A stretch of DNA of 64,000 nucleotides from Anseranas semipalmata (taxonomy: Eukaryota; Chordata; Aves; Anseriformes; Anseranatidae). A program made the translations under genes and the position numbers. The notes beneath the pieces are model-generated. The model was not told the DNA's origin and made no database searches. It saw only the letters and a list, made by a program, of their open reading frames with translations. The stretch covers positions 39,598 to 103,597 of the forward strand of contig VXAA01003342.1 of assembly GCA_013399115.1 (NCBI GenBank), given 5' to 3'. Shown piece after piece: positions 49,146 to 61,862 of the stretch (position 1 is its first letter; each line of letters starts with the position of its first letter).

Positions 49146-52100
49146 TGGATTTGGGGGGAACTTCTTACAAATTTAGCTGTCATCTCCTTGAGGCTATCAC
49201 ACATTTCCAGAGGAATTTCCAAGCTACAATTGCACCTTGTCTGACATTTCATTTTGAAGATGTTTACCTGTTCCAGCTCAGCATAGACAAGAGACAGTCT
49301 ATACCCTTCGCTTGCAAGCATTTTTGCTCGCTAAATGCTACCATTCTGTTGGTCACTCATGGGCATCATGTTGGTGTCATTTTCTATGGAAGTTTCTCTA
49401 TACATTCTTACAGCTGGGCTCTGCCTACACCATGCGTAATTCAATGACTGCTAAGAGTATTTCTGGGTAAATATTTCTAACACATGACCTGTGTGGAGTG
49501 GTATTGCATTAGTGATGATTCTCAAAGCTTTCTGTGTCACTTTGTAGGATACTGTTACTGGTGCTACCCCTTCCCTCAGAATCTGCTTGAGTGTTGTGCC
49601 TGGCTTCCTGCAGCTGACATTGGTGAGCCATGTCAGCTCCTGGCACCAGCCAGCCCACGTCCCCTGCAGTCCTGGGCACCTACCCATGTGCTATCAGATG
49701 GTGTGTAGAACAGACTAACCACCTGGAGAAGAGAGAACCAAATCCCAAGAACGTCTCAGTGGAAATGGTCTTCTCAGAACCTTGGGGGCTGGCAGTGGGA
49801 TGTACCGAAGCTTCAGAAAGGACTCTGGAGATCACTACCTGCCAGATGCTGGTGCCTATACATCATGAACATTACACCTGCCAGACAGGAGTACTGTGCG
49901 AGTTCCTGAGGCTCACTTACCAGGGCAGGTTGGCAGCATCAGCTCTATAACAAAGGTTAAGCAACTTCTTCCACAGACTGGGGTTGCTGAGCCTTCACGT
50001 CTGTCTGTGAAGGCCCAGCAAGGAGTTTACAGGAAAATGAGGAATTGCAGGCTCTGGTGAAAGTCAGTGTTAATTTATGCTTATGAATCATCTACAGCCT
50101 CTTGAACCCCCTGCTTTTAAATCTGCTTATCAACACCTAAATACAATTTACTTAAGAAATGGAGAGCCCAGTTTCATTAAGGATCAGGTGCTACTCAGTG
50201 TTTTTCTGAAAATAACCCTCACATGAATGTGCCTATATATTGATTTAACTTAACTCTACTGTAAACCTTCCCTTAGCTTAATTTTAAGCAGGTGATTTCT
50301 TGAGACAGGCTTAAAAGATAACTTAAAAGATAACAGCCTTTAAAGATGCAAAGTTGAAAGGGACATGGGTTACACTGTAAAGCTGGTCATGAAAAATGAA
50401 ACAGGCCCATGCAAATTAAATGTCTGACAGATAAATACACACGATGAAGAGATCCAGACATAGAAACCTGCCTGGTTCTGGGACAACTTCCAAGGACAAA
50501 CAGAGAGCTCTGCCTGTAAAAATAAAATATTTTTTTCTGATAGGTTGCCTAGTGTCACCCAGACATGGCAGGCTGAAAGTGTATTTTCCCTTCTTCATAG
50601 CTCAGAAATACATTTTTTTTCCTTGAATGAACTGTTCCATCAATCCCTGAGTCTTTGTTTTGACTCTTATTCTGGTTCTGGACCTCAGGTTATTCCTTTT
50701 AATGCCCTCAGGAATCTCTGCACTCTGCTGCAGTCAACAGTGTTGACATATCTGCACACATTGGAATCTGCTCACTTCAGGATGCTTATCTGCCTGTGGC
50801 AGGAGCTCAGTTGCACAGAGACCCTGTACAACAGTCTCTGGCCAGATTTTCTGCTAACTGTATAATGGGTCTTTCTGCATCTTCCCCCCAGAGCAGCCAA
50901 CTGTGGAGTGAGTCAGCTGAGATCTTACTGCCTCCTTGGAGCAAAAAGGGGCTGCTTGCAGAATACATCCATGCTTGACTTATTAACATTTTGTACTAGA
51001 AAAATAACAAATTAATATCTGTGATATGCAAAGGGAACTTGGTTGTGCTTACAGCCGAGAATGCTAACTTTTGGCTGCAGGGAGTCCCAGCTGTGCTCCT
51101 CACAAGGGACGTTCTTCTTCAGCATTGCAGAGACCTTTGTTGTGCATTGTCACCAGCACCTTGGCTAGCTGGCTGCTCTTTTGGCCAAGAGTGGTCAACT
51201 GAAAGTTTAGACCTCTGCTCTTCAGGCTAAGATGCCTTATATTTACATGTGAGAAACTAAGATAAAATTCTGTCTATTGGTGTCAAAGCTATAATTCATG
51301 TATAGTCCTTAAGTAAACACCAGACATGGATAACCCTGAAGAGCAGAGCTAAAGAGTTAAGTCTAAAACGTAGAGTAGTTACCAAGCAACTATTTTCCCT
51401 TCTGTATACAACACTGTGTTATCATTACACTGCTCAGAGATAGGCGTGAATGACACAGTGAAGTGGGCCCGGGAAATGTAATCAGCTTCATGTCCCATAC
51501 TCCTGCAAGCTCGGCTGGTTTGTTTAGAAGAATAACTGCAAAGTGCAGGACACCAAGCCAGAAAAACACATACTGAGCTTTAAAAATCCAACTGGTCTGT
51601 CAGTTTGACCGAACATTTTTCTGTATCTCTGAATTTATGTCAGAAAGGAGAGGAATTGCAAACTGTGTATGTCAGCCCGGCACTTCTGAGGAGAGCTAGC
51701 TGGCTGGAGTAACCTTTCCTAAAAGCGACCTCCTGCCAAGACTGATTCATGCAGCAGGCAAGCTCTGGCACTCACTGACCTTCTTGTGAACTAAGTGTAG
51801 TAGCTTACTTTTGCACTGACTCTTCTCCAAAATGTTCCCCCAGCATTTTAGTGTGTTCTCTTTATGCTCAGTGTTAGTCCAACAGCCACGAAACCTCATG
51901 TCTCTTAGCAGTGTCTTTGCATTAACCTTGAAAAAGTCTTGCCAGCTCCCAGTACCTCCCTTTCCCCACCTGCACAGGGATCCATGACTTTCATCTGCTC
52001 TAAGAAGTGCTTTCACATCTGCAGGTGAGAAGCTTTAAGCTGTACAGATATACTATCAGCCACTGGAAGGGAGGTAAATTTTCAATAACAGACTATACTA

Positions 52101-55100
52101 ATTTGTACAAGCGATACACAATAATAGTTAAAATTCAGCAAGCATGATTTAGAAGTTTGTATACAATACGCTAACCATGAGTCTTGCAGAAAAAAATCTA
52201 TTTAAAATTATTTATTTATAATTATAACACTGTTTATTCTTCATATCGCTTCATTCTTTACTAAAGCTCTAAAAATCCCTGCCGTGTTTCTGTAGCTGCA
52301 CTAATTAGCTAAGGACATTTCGAGCCATCCATATAGTTCCATGACAATTACCATACTCTTCTTTCATCTGAATTATGTGCCACCAAAGCCCTAAAACACA
52401 AGCCGGAGTAATTTTAGAGGGAATCCTCAAACTGAGGAAGAATTTGAAGAACTGCCATTAGTGATGGGGCTTCAGCGTAATATGGCAAGCACCGAAGCAT
52501 GACTGATGAGGATGTAGATAGTGTCACATCAGGAAATGATCTGAGAGTGGCAAACTCTGTGCACCTCCAGGCTCTTTTTGTCTATCATGAGAAGGCAACT
52601 GCGCTGTATTACTGATTATCTGTGTTCACTGGTTTTTCATGCACTGGACAACGACAAGAAATTTCCCAAGTTTTGAGACAATATATTTTGTGGGATCCTC
52701 CAAGCAGTGAGATTTTTTGAGGAAGTACTGTGTCAGTGGCTAAACCCAAATGGAACGTCTTCCCAAAACTGGGATAGCTAACAGAGGTGAGCGGAGCTTA
52801 TGGCCTTGCCTTGGGCGGCAACCACTGGAAGTGTATTGTGGGATTTCTGCTGCACTAAGACAATGATTTTTATAAAGCCATTTGGAAGGCGATCATAGAT
52901 GACAGTCTGCTTTCAGTAGATCTCAGGAAGTGGAGAGCATGCGCTTCAGAGTAGGCGTGGACATGAGCTAGACCTTGGACAGGCCGGTGCTGGGCCTAGC
53001 GGTGGGGTGGAGCCACTGTGCTGTGGACGTGACTCCCTCTAGCCTGCATTGACAGAAATGGTGCCCAGCTCTTCGTCTCCCCATCCTGTGCAGATGTTTA
53101 CATGTTGAAAGCCACCGTCACAAGAGACAACTTGCTGACAGTGCTAGCGAAGGGGTCAAGCACCAAAAGTGCACCAGCACTCAGTCCTTCACCCTTTCTC
53201 CTCCAGCACGCCAGAACTTGAGATCCCAGCTGGAAGTACTCAGGACTAGTGTGGAGGCAACAGGGTGCCTCTGATGTGTTGAAGAAGAAGATTTCAGCTT
53301 TATCAAACTGCTGTTTTCCATAGACAGTAACTTTCAGCTTTTATACAAAACTTGAGGCGAAATGGTTGATACAAAGAGAGAAAAGCTTTCAGTGTCTTGT
53401 TAGGAAATAAATTTGGCATTAGATTCAGGTGACAAAAGATCACATTTCTCTTGATGCTGTGCCACACAGAGGGGATTGGAGATGATTTCTGCTAGAATAG
53501 ACTTGCTGTAGATACTGCACAGATGGGACATCGGTGTGCTTCAGCTACAGGTCAATGTTAAAAAATAAGATGGCAGAATATAAAGAATAGAAAGAATATA
53601 CGCAAGGTCTGATGATGAAAAGACTGAGAGATGCAAAGATACTAACATATGCAATAATAAGAAATGCAAAGACAGAGCCAATGACAAATTGGATGGCAGC
53701 ACATGAGGTTGGGAAGTTATGCTGTGGTTACTACCCAGAACAGAATCTGCTGCTTTCAGTTTTATTTTGAGAGAAAGGGAAAAAACAATCCTAGTGAGAT
53801 AAAAATAGGATGCTGTAGCATTTTATCATTTACATACCCGGATCTCATTTAAAATTATTGTTTTTACTGACATTGCCTTCATGCAGGTTGTGAAATAAAT
53901 GTCTAAATCTGTTAGAGTCAAAGCAGGCAATGTCATTAAAGAATTTAGCTCAGGCTGCCTGTGGCATTTTGGACTGATTTACTTAAGTATCAACACCACT
54001 GTCTTTTTGTGAATAGATTTAACACAGGATATTTACTTCCAGGAAGATACTAACATACTCTAAGATGGAACAAATTACAGCTGTCTTAGATACAATTAGT
54101 GACAAACAAAAGAAAACCACAATCCATGAGTTTTGGGGGAAAATACACCTGGCCCCCTTTTTCTAAATCGGTGGTATTTGTCAATTTCACTTTTATTTTA
54201 TTTTATTTTTCCCTGTACACTCTAAATGACAATCCCCAAGCAAACCTCCAAATTCCTTTTTGCTTGAAGAGGCTTATGAGGCCATGCACTGCTAGAATAG
54301 ATTTTCTTTGTATCCATCCCGCATCAGCTCGGGTGGAGGCATGTCAGAGTCATTTCAACAACATCCACTCAGAAAATGATGACTTCTGTGATCAGAGAGG
54401 AAAGTCAGGATCCTGTATGGAGGAAGCTACACCCCCAGCCCTGCCCTGATCAACATTTTTTCACTTTAATCATTGTCATAGCTTTCCCAGTCTTAACAAT
54501 CTATCCTCTTAGAGATTTGATTTTTGGTGCCACTGAATCTGCTTTGCCAGGAATAGAAAAACTAGAGAAAAAGTTCACTTGCTAGTATTTGGGCTTGTAT
54601 TGCATTTGCTAGAATTCAAATTGTATAACCCCCCAATATTCTATAGAACCAACAGAACCACGTTATTTCAGGAAGTATTCATTTAGTGTGAAATGATCCA
54701 ACATGGCAGAAAAAATCTGTGTGATGCAAAGTTCCTGGACTTGATTCTCCTTTGATAAATTACCTGCATAAGAGCAACGTGCTTGAAAATCCAGGGCTTA
54801 AAGCTTTTCCCTTTAAGTGTCTGTAAGGTCTTTATAAAATGAGACCTACCATGGGATGCTCCCTTATAGGATGCTTCAGAATGGGATATAACCATGAGGA
54901 AGGCTAGGCTGATAGACATTGGTAAATTATCTTTAAATGGGAAATAACTTTACAGTTTATAGGTTTGATACAGAAGCCTTGAAGGCTTTCCTCACATTTC
55001 TACAAGCTTGGGCTCAAACCTTGAAAGTGACATCCAAAAAGAATGAAGATCTTTTTAAAATACAGGCAGAAGTTGCTTTTCCACACTCTGATTTCTACTT

Positions 55101-56248
55101 CCATAGTTTCTATTCTGATGCTTTATGTCTATTCATATCACTAATAAAACAAAGAATGGTTCTTAATTTCAGAAGTGCCTACCTGCTGGAGACCTGAACA
55201 AGCTTTCTTCTGGTAGGAAAATAAGTCAAATTTGTCTAGTTTTAATCCTACCTGGCTTTTCTATATGCACATACCAGAAGTGTGTGCTGTTCATATTTTC
55301 ACACCTCAGAAATATAGTCATGAATTTCCTGATTTCAGTTTCTGTACACCTATATTCCCATATGAACAGTTTATGCTCCTGCTTTTCTCAGAAAATGGCA
55401 AGGAAAAACAATAGTCATTTTCCTGGAAGTTTTGTGTGCTCTACTCCTCCCTCCCTACATTGCTGATAACCCCTGCTGTGACTTCTGAAGGGCTCACTCA
55501 GGACACTTAATGGTAAAGCCTGAAGCAGCTCACCAAATGCAAGGGCTGCTTGGACCAGGGAATGGAAATTCCCTTTCTAAATGGCACAGCTACGACAGAC
55601 AAAACTATCTTAGAGAACAAACATATGAAAAGTAGTCCTCAGGTAACATCCCTTACTCCTAAGTAAGGGATTTCATTTCTCCATGTGAAGTGCAGAACAC
55701 ATCTCACCCTGCATGGTTTACCCAAGTGCACAGCTGGTCTACCCCATTGATGCAGGCTCATCCAGTAAGCAATGGGGCAACAGTGGTGTTTCCAGTCAGC
55801 AATTTACCCCCTAATCCTCAGGTGTGTATCTCATGGGAATATGTTCCATGAAGACTGGTCTCTCTGCAGAGACAACCAAGGCAGCTACCCTAGATAGGTA
55901 ATCTTAGACAGAGTGAATCCTATGCATGCCTACTTAGGTGGATCAGAGAAGAAATGAAGGTATTTAGCTGTGTCCCATGGAGGCACAGTACTCCTCCATG
56001 CCCTGGTAGCATTGCCACACTCCATGTGTCCGGTGTTGGACTCTGCCATTAGATGCCATGACCTTGGGAGGGGTGGACTCAACCCAGCCAACTTGGGTTG
56101 AGGCTTGTGGTCCATTCTGTGGTTTCTGGGGTCTGGAGCAAATTAAGGCCCCTAGAAGAGCAAGGAAAGGCTGTTTGCAATGAGGAATGCAGGTGCAGAA
56201 ACAAGAACAGGCATCTCTGCTGCTCTGCTGACATAAATTACCACAATG
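49146..56248. other. Intergenic, nothing recognised with confidence
   Basis: About 7 kb without recognisable repeats or exons apart from a TTTTA run. The part from 52.6 to 53.2 kb has stretches open in places (for example reading KWNVFPKLG, YGLALGGNHWKCIVGFLL and DNDFYKAIWKAIIDDSLL in one frame with intervening stops). This could be chance or a decayed coding sequence. Confidence 0.4.
54188..54213 (+). repeat. (TTTTA)n short tandem repeat
   Basis: Four to five TTTTA units within an AT-rich stretch. Confidence 0.85.
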
Positions 56249-56506
56249 TCATAGAATCATAGAATGGTTTGGGTTGGAAGGGACCTTTTAAGATCGTCTA
56301 GTCCAAACCCACCTGCAGGGGGGTTCCCTGCAGGAACTTCTTTCATTAGATCAGGTTGCTCAAAGCCACATTCAATCTGGTCNGTCTAGTCCAAACCGCC
56401 ATGCAGGGGGGTTCCCTGCAGGAACTTCTTTCATTAGATCAGGTTGCTCAAAGCCACATTCAATCTGGTCTTCCACACTTCCAATGATGGGACATCTACA
56501 ACTTCA
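56249..56506 (-). mobile_element. CR1 LINE 3' end containing an 87-base duplication
   Basis: Minus-oriented CR1 3' UTR beginning 'catagaatcatagaatggtt'. Internally, 56296-56382 and 56384-56470 are near-identical copies separated by one N (see findings). The single-copy length would therefore be about 170 bases. Confidence 0.85.
56296..56470. repeat. Near-exact 87-base direct duplication around a single N
   Basis: 56296-56382 and 56384-56470 differ at only three positions, close to the left end, and are separated by N56383. It is probably an unmerged contig overlap. Confidence 0.92.
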
Positions 56507-56568
56507 GGAGGAAGGGGCTCAGGCCAGGGGCTGAGTAGGTTTCCTCAAGTCAAGGGCTGTGCATCTTT

Positions 56569-57290
56569 CATAGAATCAGAGAATCATTGGGATTGGAAGG
56601 GACCTTAAAGATCATCTAATTCTAACCCCCCCCTGCCATGGGCAGGGACACCTCCCACTAGACCAGGTTGCGCAAAGCCCCACCCAGCCTGGCCTTAATC
56701 ACTTCCAGGGATGGGGCATCCACAGCTTCTCTGGGCAACCTGTTCCAGTGCCTCACNCTCCCTCAGCCTGTCTTCATAGGAGAGTGCTCCAGCCCTTTGA
56801 TCATCTTTGTGGCCCTCCTCTGGACTCATTCTAATATGTCCACGTCCTTCTTGTGCTGGGGGCCCCAGAGCTGAATGCAGGACTCCAGGTGGGGTCTCAC
56901 GAGAGCAGAGTAGAGTGGGAGAATCACCTCCCTTGACCTGCTGGCTGTGCTTCTTTTGATGCAGCCCAGGACACAGTTGGTTTTCTGGGCTGCAAGCACA
57001 CATTGCTGGCTCATGTTGAGCTTCTCGTCAACCGACACCCCTGGGTCCTTCTCCTCAGAGCTCCTCTCAATCCGTTCTCCACTCAGCCTGTGTTTATGCT
57101 TGAGATTGCCCCAGCCCAGATGCAGAACCCAGGCCCACTTGGCCTTGTTGGGCTGCATGAGTTTCTCACAGGCCCACCTCCCAAGCCCGTCCAGGTCCCT
57201 CTGGGTGGCATCCCTTCCCTCCAGCATGTCAACGGCACCACACAGCTCAGTGTCATCAGCAAACTTGCAGAGAGTGCACTCGATCCCACT
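56569..57290 (-). mobile_element. CR1 LINE, reverse-transcriptase C-terminal half
   Basis: Minus-oriented CR1 with tail 'catagaatcagagaatc' at the left. The minus-strand frame (to about 57295) encodes [11 protein letters not shown], containing the FADD reverse-transcriptase catalytic box. It continues with [13 protein letters not shown], LNMSQQC, and [20 protein letters not shown] segments. An N at 56757 joins 'gttccagtgcctcac' to 'ctccctcagcctgtcttc', omitting CR1 body in between. The adjacent CR1 at 56249 is a separate insertion in the same orientation. Confidence 0.92.
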
Positions 57291-59039
57291 GAATGCTTTT
57301 GTAAGCCAGGGCAAAGGCAGGCAGGGAAGTCCTGGGGCTGGTGAGCCACAGGCAGGGAACCCGCCCACCTCCCAGCACAAGGATGTGGGACCTCAGCATC
57401 TGCCAGGAGAAATAAAGTGCTTTTCTAAGGACACATTTGTCTAATTAAATAATTCACTTTTCTGACGTGCTTGTTTGCTTACTGTCATACAGCAACCCCC
57501 ATTTTAGTGCTTTGTTTTTGTCAGGAGGCCTTATAGGCGTCCTTCCTGACATTTAAGCTGTTCATACGGATTTTGCTAATGGCTGTTCTACGAAGGTCAG
57601 AGGTTGAAAAGACACTGAGGTCACATAATGTCCACACCCAACATAGGCAGAATGGAGCTGCCGAGAGAGACCCAGCTGGATGTGGAGACCACGGCCACCT
57701 TATGGATATACTTGTGAAGTTAGCTATGGCACAACGAGATGTTTTCCTCTAAGAACAGCATGTACCAATGCAAGAAGATGCCAATGTTCAATAATGAGGT
57801 CAGGCTCTACTAGCTTCCAGGGAGTATCTGGGTTTGTGAACTTCTACTCACATGAAAAACATAACCCTTGCTCTTGAGGAGGTAGCGAAGATAAATAGCC
57901 AGGTGTCCTCTGACTTTTCTCTTCCTCCAGCTTCAGAGGGCAACACCCTGCCCTGAACATTAATTCTCCTGGGAACTTTGAAGGAAGACAATGTCCTGTG
58001 CTCATTACCCAGTGAAGAACAAAAAGTTGCTGTGATCTGAATGAATTTTGAGTTGCTTAGGGATGTTTTTCTGTTGCTGACAACTGGTCCTTCTAACATA
58101 GTGCTGCAATCCCAGCCTAAATCTTTTCCAGCACGCTTTTCCTTGACTGATCTTCCCTTTAGCTTAGTTTTTTTTAACTTTGTACTTTTAAAACATAAAA
58201 AACTCCATGCTGATCATTTAGATGACACACTGTATTGCAATGTTCTAGCATTATTGTGTTAGTTCAGCAGTAAATCATGCAGCTCCAGGATACGGGAAAC
58301 TATGGACATGATTTCTGATAACATGCAGTGGTATTTCTTATTGTTGACCTTAATTTCCCTTTCCTTCCAGCAAAGTTGTGTGAAAAGGTTTCTGATCCAA
58401 TGGCCACCTTTTGAACTCTCATTGCTGTCGTCAGTAAAGGCAGACAGAAATCAAGCAAGCAGAGAAAGTACTGTGGCCACAGAAGTCAGCAGCTGCCTTC
58501 ATCATTTCACCTGTGCTTTTTGCAGTGCTTTGTCTTGTTCCTTAAGCACAGAACATTGTGTTGGGCTCATGCCAGATATTCAGAGACTGAAATAATGGTA
58601 GAAAGGGGTTAAAATCAAGAAAAAGCCTGTATGAAAAAAGGCAAGTGATACATAGCTTATGTGTGAATCTTATTTCCTGGCTGCAGTCACGCGACTGGTG
58701 TCAGGGCCACAGAAAATGATTTTCTGACATACAACCAGGTCTGTGTCCATCTTCTCCAGTAACTCCTGGTTCAGCATGGACATCGGCACTTCCCTGTCTC
58801 CAGGGAAGACAGTATTTACTTTGGGGTTCAGAGTTTTCATATGCTAACTGAAGAGCTGATACAGTGATTTTCTCTGTGAATTTTGGCACATGTGAATGCT
58901 AATGAGATGCAAACTTTGTAAGCATATACTTAAAAGATAATTTGATTGTAATTAACATCCGAGACATCCTTCATCAAGAAATTAAGGGAGATCTTCCATA
59001 TATAAAAAGCATAAGAATGATTTTATGGTTGAGGAACCA
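57291..59039. other. Intergenic, nothing recognised
   Basis: No exon, RNA gene or repeat family is identified. Confidence 0.4.
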
Positions 59040-59150
59040 GAGAAAAAACTAAGACACAGCTTTACATTCCAACTTTGCTGCATATTTCCCATCCAGCCTG
59101 GGCTGAGTCATTCAGTCTCTTTCACAGCTTGTGGTTTGGAAATGTGCAAC
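59040..59150 (+). mobile_element. Possible MIR SINE relic
   Basis: 'tgggctgagtcattcagtctctttcacagc' resembles the MIR 3' part (gggcaagtcacttaacctctctgtgcctc), but no clear head or core is present. It abuts the TTTC/TTCC microsatellite. Confidence 0.3.
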
Positions 59151-59154
59151 ATTA

Positions 59155-59232
59155 TGCTTTTCTTTCTTTCTTTCTTTCTTCCTTCCTTCCTTCCTTCCTT
59201 CCTTCCTTCCTTCCTTCCTTCCTTTCTTTCTA
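59155..59232 (+). repeat. (TTTC)n-(TTCC)n microsatellite
   Basis: About six TTTC units followed by about twelve TTCC units, then two TTTC units. A compound homopyrimidine tract. Confidence 0.97.
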
Positions 59233-59567
59233 CTATCCTGTTTTGTCGTGATTTCTCAGATTGGAAAACCCTTGACATTATTATTTTCTTATTATGCTTT
59301 CGTAAGCCTTGAGCATGACTGGACACTGAGGTGCAGCTGTGTTACTCATAGTTCTTTGTCACCCTTACGCTTCAGTTGAAGGCGAAGTTAGTGCTGCAGA
59401 ATGCCCAGTTATACACTAGCTTAATTTGTTTTATTTATAGCTCTTCACTAGGTCTGGAACAGAGGGAGAGAGCAACAGCATGCAGGCAATCTCTTTTTCT
59501 GAAGTCAACCCATGCACCACATTTGAAGGAGAGTGTCTGATGCACAAAAAAGTTCTTAGTTTCAAGG

Positions 59568-60372
59568 GAAAGTCATGACTGACCAACTTAATCTTCTATG
59601 ATGACATGACTGGCCTGGTAGATGAGGGGAGAACAGTGGATACTGACTATTGAGAGGTCAGCAAGGTTTTCAACACTGTTTCCCATAAAATCCTCATAGA
59701 CAAACTGTTGATGTATGGGGTGGATGAGTAGACAGTGATGTGGACTTGCTGCAAAGAAAGCTAATAGTATCCTGGACTGCACTAGGGAAACCATTGCCAG
59801 CAGGTTGAGCGAGGTGATTCTTCCCCTCTATTCAGCACTGGTGAGGCCACACCTGGAGTGCTGGGTCCAGTTCTGGACTCCCCAGTATAAGAGAAATATA
59901 GATGTACTAGAAAGAGCCCAACAGAGGGCCCTGCAGATGATGAAAGGACTGGAGCACCTCTCCTGTGAGGAGAGGCTGAGAGAGCTGGGACTGTTCAGGC
60001 TGAAGAAGAGGAGGCTCAGGGGGATCTCATCAATGTCTAAATCCCTGAAGGGAGGGTGCAAAGAGGATGGAGCCAGGCTCTTCTCAGTGGTGCTCAGTGC
60101 CAGGACAAGAGGCAATGGGCACAAATGGAAACACAGGACGTTTCCTCTGAACACCAGGCAGCACTTCTGTGCTGTGTGGGCGAGGGAGCACTGGCACAGG
60201 TTGCCCAGAGAGGTTGTGGAGTCTCCTTCCTTGGAGATCTTCAAAAGCCACCTGGACGTGGCACTGGGCAGCTGCTCTGAGTGTCCCTGCTTGAGCAAGG
60301 GGGTTGGATCAGATGACATCCAGAGGCCCCTTCCAACATCAAACATTCTCTGATGTTGTGATTCTGTGAAAG
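59568..60372 (+). mobile_element. CR1 LINE, internally deleted, with complete 3' end
   Basis: Plus-oriented. The left part (59568-59747) reads as the reverse-transcriptase region around 'FYDDMTGLVDEG' and 'VSHKILIDKL'. The sequence then jumps to the C-terminal region, open in one frame from 59805 to 60353: [66 protein letters not shown]. It ends in the 3' UTR and the octamer 'gatgttgtgattctgtga'. The region between the palm domain and the C-terminus, including the FADD box, is missing. Confidence 0.93.
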
Positions 60373-60880
60373 ACTGAAAGGCAGAGAAAACTTTGGCGAT
60401 GCTTATAGCATCTGTCAGCAAAGACCCTGTGGCAACAAAGCTAGACAAGTGTAGGCAGAGCTTTACTTCAAAAAACAAAATGTGTTCAAATGGTGACATG
60501 CTCTTATTTAGGAGCCTGAAGTTCTGAAAATGGAAGAAACTTTTACATTCTGTCACTGCAGTTTTGTTCCACATAAGACACTCTGCCGTGGTCTACCTCT
60601 TCTAAATTTATATTTCCCAGTTCATAATCTTTCCAAAATATTTCTTGCAACACATTCCCAAAGTCAGGAAGATATTTCTGCAACTTTTTGTCTAAATCAA
60701 TGCATTTCCAACATGTAAAACCAATAATGTCCTGTTACTGAGGCCCTAATGATATACAGGGCCTTGGGAAGTGGTTTACAGCTGGTCCCCAGGACCCTGT
60801 CAGTGACACATAGCTTTATAGTAATGTTCAGTCAAAATTTGATGATCAAGGGCAGGGTAACTAGATGAGCAATGCAGCAT

Positions 60881-61862
60881 CATAGAATCATAGAATGATA
60901 GAATGGTTTGGATTGGAAGGGACCTTAAAGATCCCCCAGTTCCAACCCCCCTGCCATGGGCAGGGACACCTCCCACTAGACAAGGTTGCTCAAAGCCCCA
61001 TCCAACGTGGCCTTAATCACTTCCAGGGACAAGGCATTCACAACTTCTCTCATCAACCTCATAGTAAAGAATTTCTTCCTAATATCTGGTCCAAATCTAT
61101 CCTCTTTTAGATTAAAGCTGTTACCCCTTGTTGTGTCATTACACTCCCTGACAAAGAGTCCCTCTCCAGCTTTCCTGTAGGCCCCCTTTAGATACTGGAA
61201 GGCCACTGTAAGGTCTCCCCAGAGCCTTCTCTTCTCTAGGCTGAACAACCCCAGGTAGATGACAACAGTTGCTCTTCCCTCTTCCACCAATGGTATAACT
61301 CTGTTGTAGAAGGCCACCAAATTTGTCAGGCACAATTTGCCCTTAGTGAAGCTGTGTTGGCTGTCGCCAATTACCTCTTTGTTTTCCATGTGCCTTAGCA
61401 TAGTTTCCAGAAGGATCTGCTCTGTCATCTTGCTGGACACAGAGGTAAGACTGACTGGCCTGTAGTTCCCTGGGTCTTCCCTTTTTCTCTTTTTAAAAGC
61501 AAGGGCTATGTTTACCCTTTTCCAGTCAGTGGGACTTCACTGTACTGCCACAACTTTTAATACATGATGAATAGTGGCTTAGCCACTTCACCTGCCAGTT
61601 TCCTTAGGNTGTCATCTTGCTGGACACAGAGGTAAGACTGACTGGCCTGTAGTTCCCTGGGTCTTCCCTTTTTCTCTTTTTAAAAGCAAGGGCTATGTTT
61701 ACCCTTTTCCAGTCAGTGGGACTTCACTGTACTGCCACAACTTTTAATACATGATGAATAGTGGCTTAGCCACTTCACCTGCCAGTTTCCTTAGGACCCT
61801 TGGATGCGTCTCATCAGGTCGCATGGACTTGTGCACATTCAGGTTCCTCAGATGGTCATCCT
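60881..61862 (-). mobile_element. CR1 LINE, internally deleted and partly duplicated
   Basis: Minus-oriented, with tail 'catagaatcatagaatgata' at 60881. A minus-strand frame (60976-61440) runs [41 protein letters not shown], then [19 protein letters not shown]. The reverse-transcriptase palm is thus fused directly to the C-terminal region, showing an internal deletion near 61255. To the right, 61423-61608 is repeated exactly at 61610-61795 around an N. The element fades near 61862 after 'atggacttgtgcacattcagg'. Confidence 0.92.
61423..61795. repeat. Exact 186-base direct duplication around a single N
   Basis: 61423-61608 and 61610-61795 are identical and separated only by N61609. This is most simply an unmerged contig overlap inside a CR1 (see findings). 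Confidence 0.95.

Noticed and set aside
59805..60353. 182-residue plus-strand frame as a host gene
   Set aside because: CR1 ORF2 C-terminus followed by the CR1 3' UTR and octamer tail.
61423..61795. Recent segmental duplication inside a CR1
   Set aside because: Perfect identity and a single N exactly at the junction point to unmerged contig ends.
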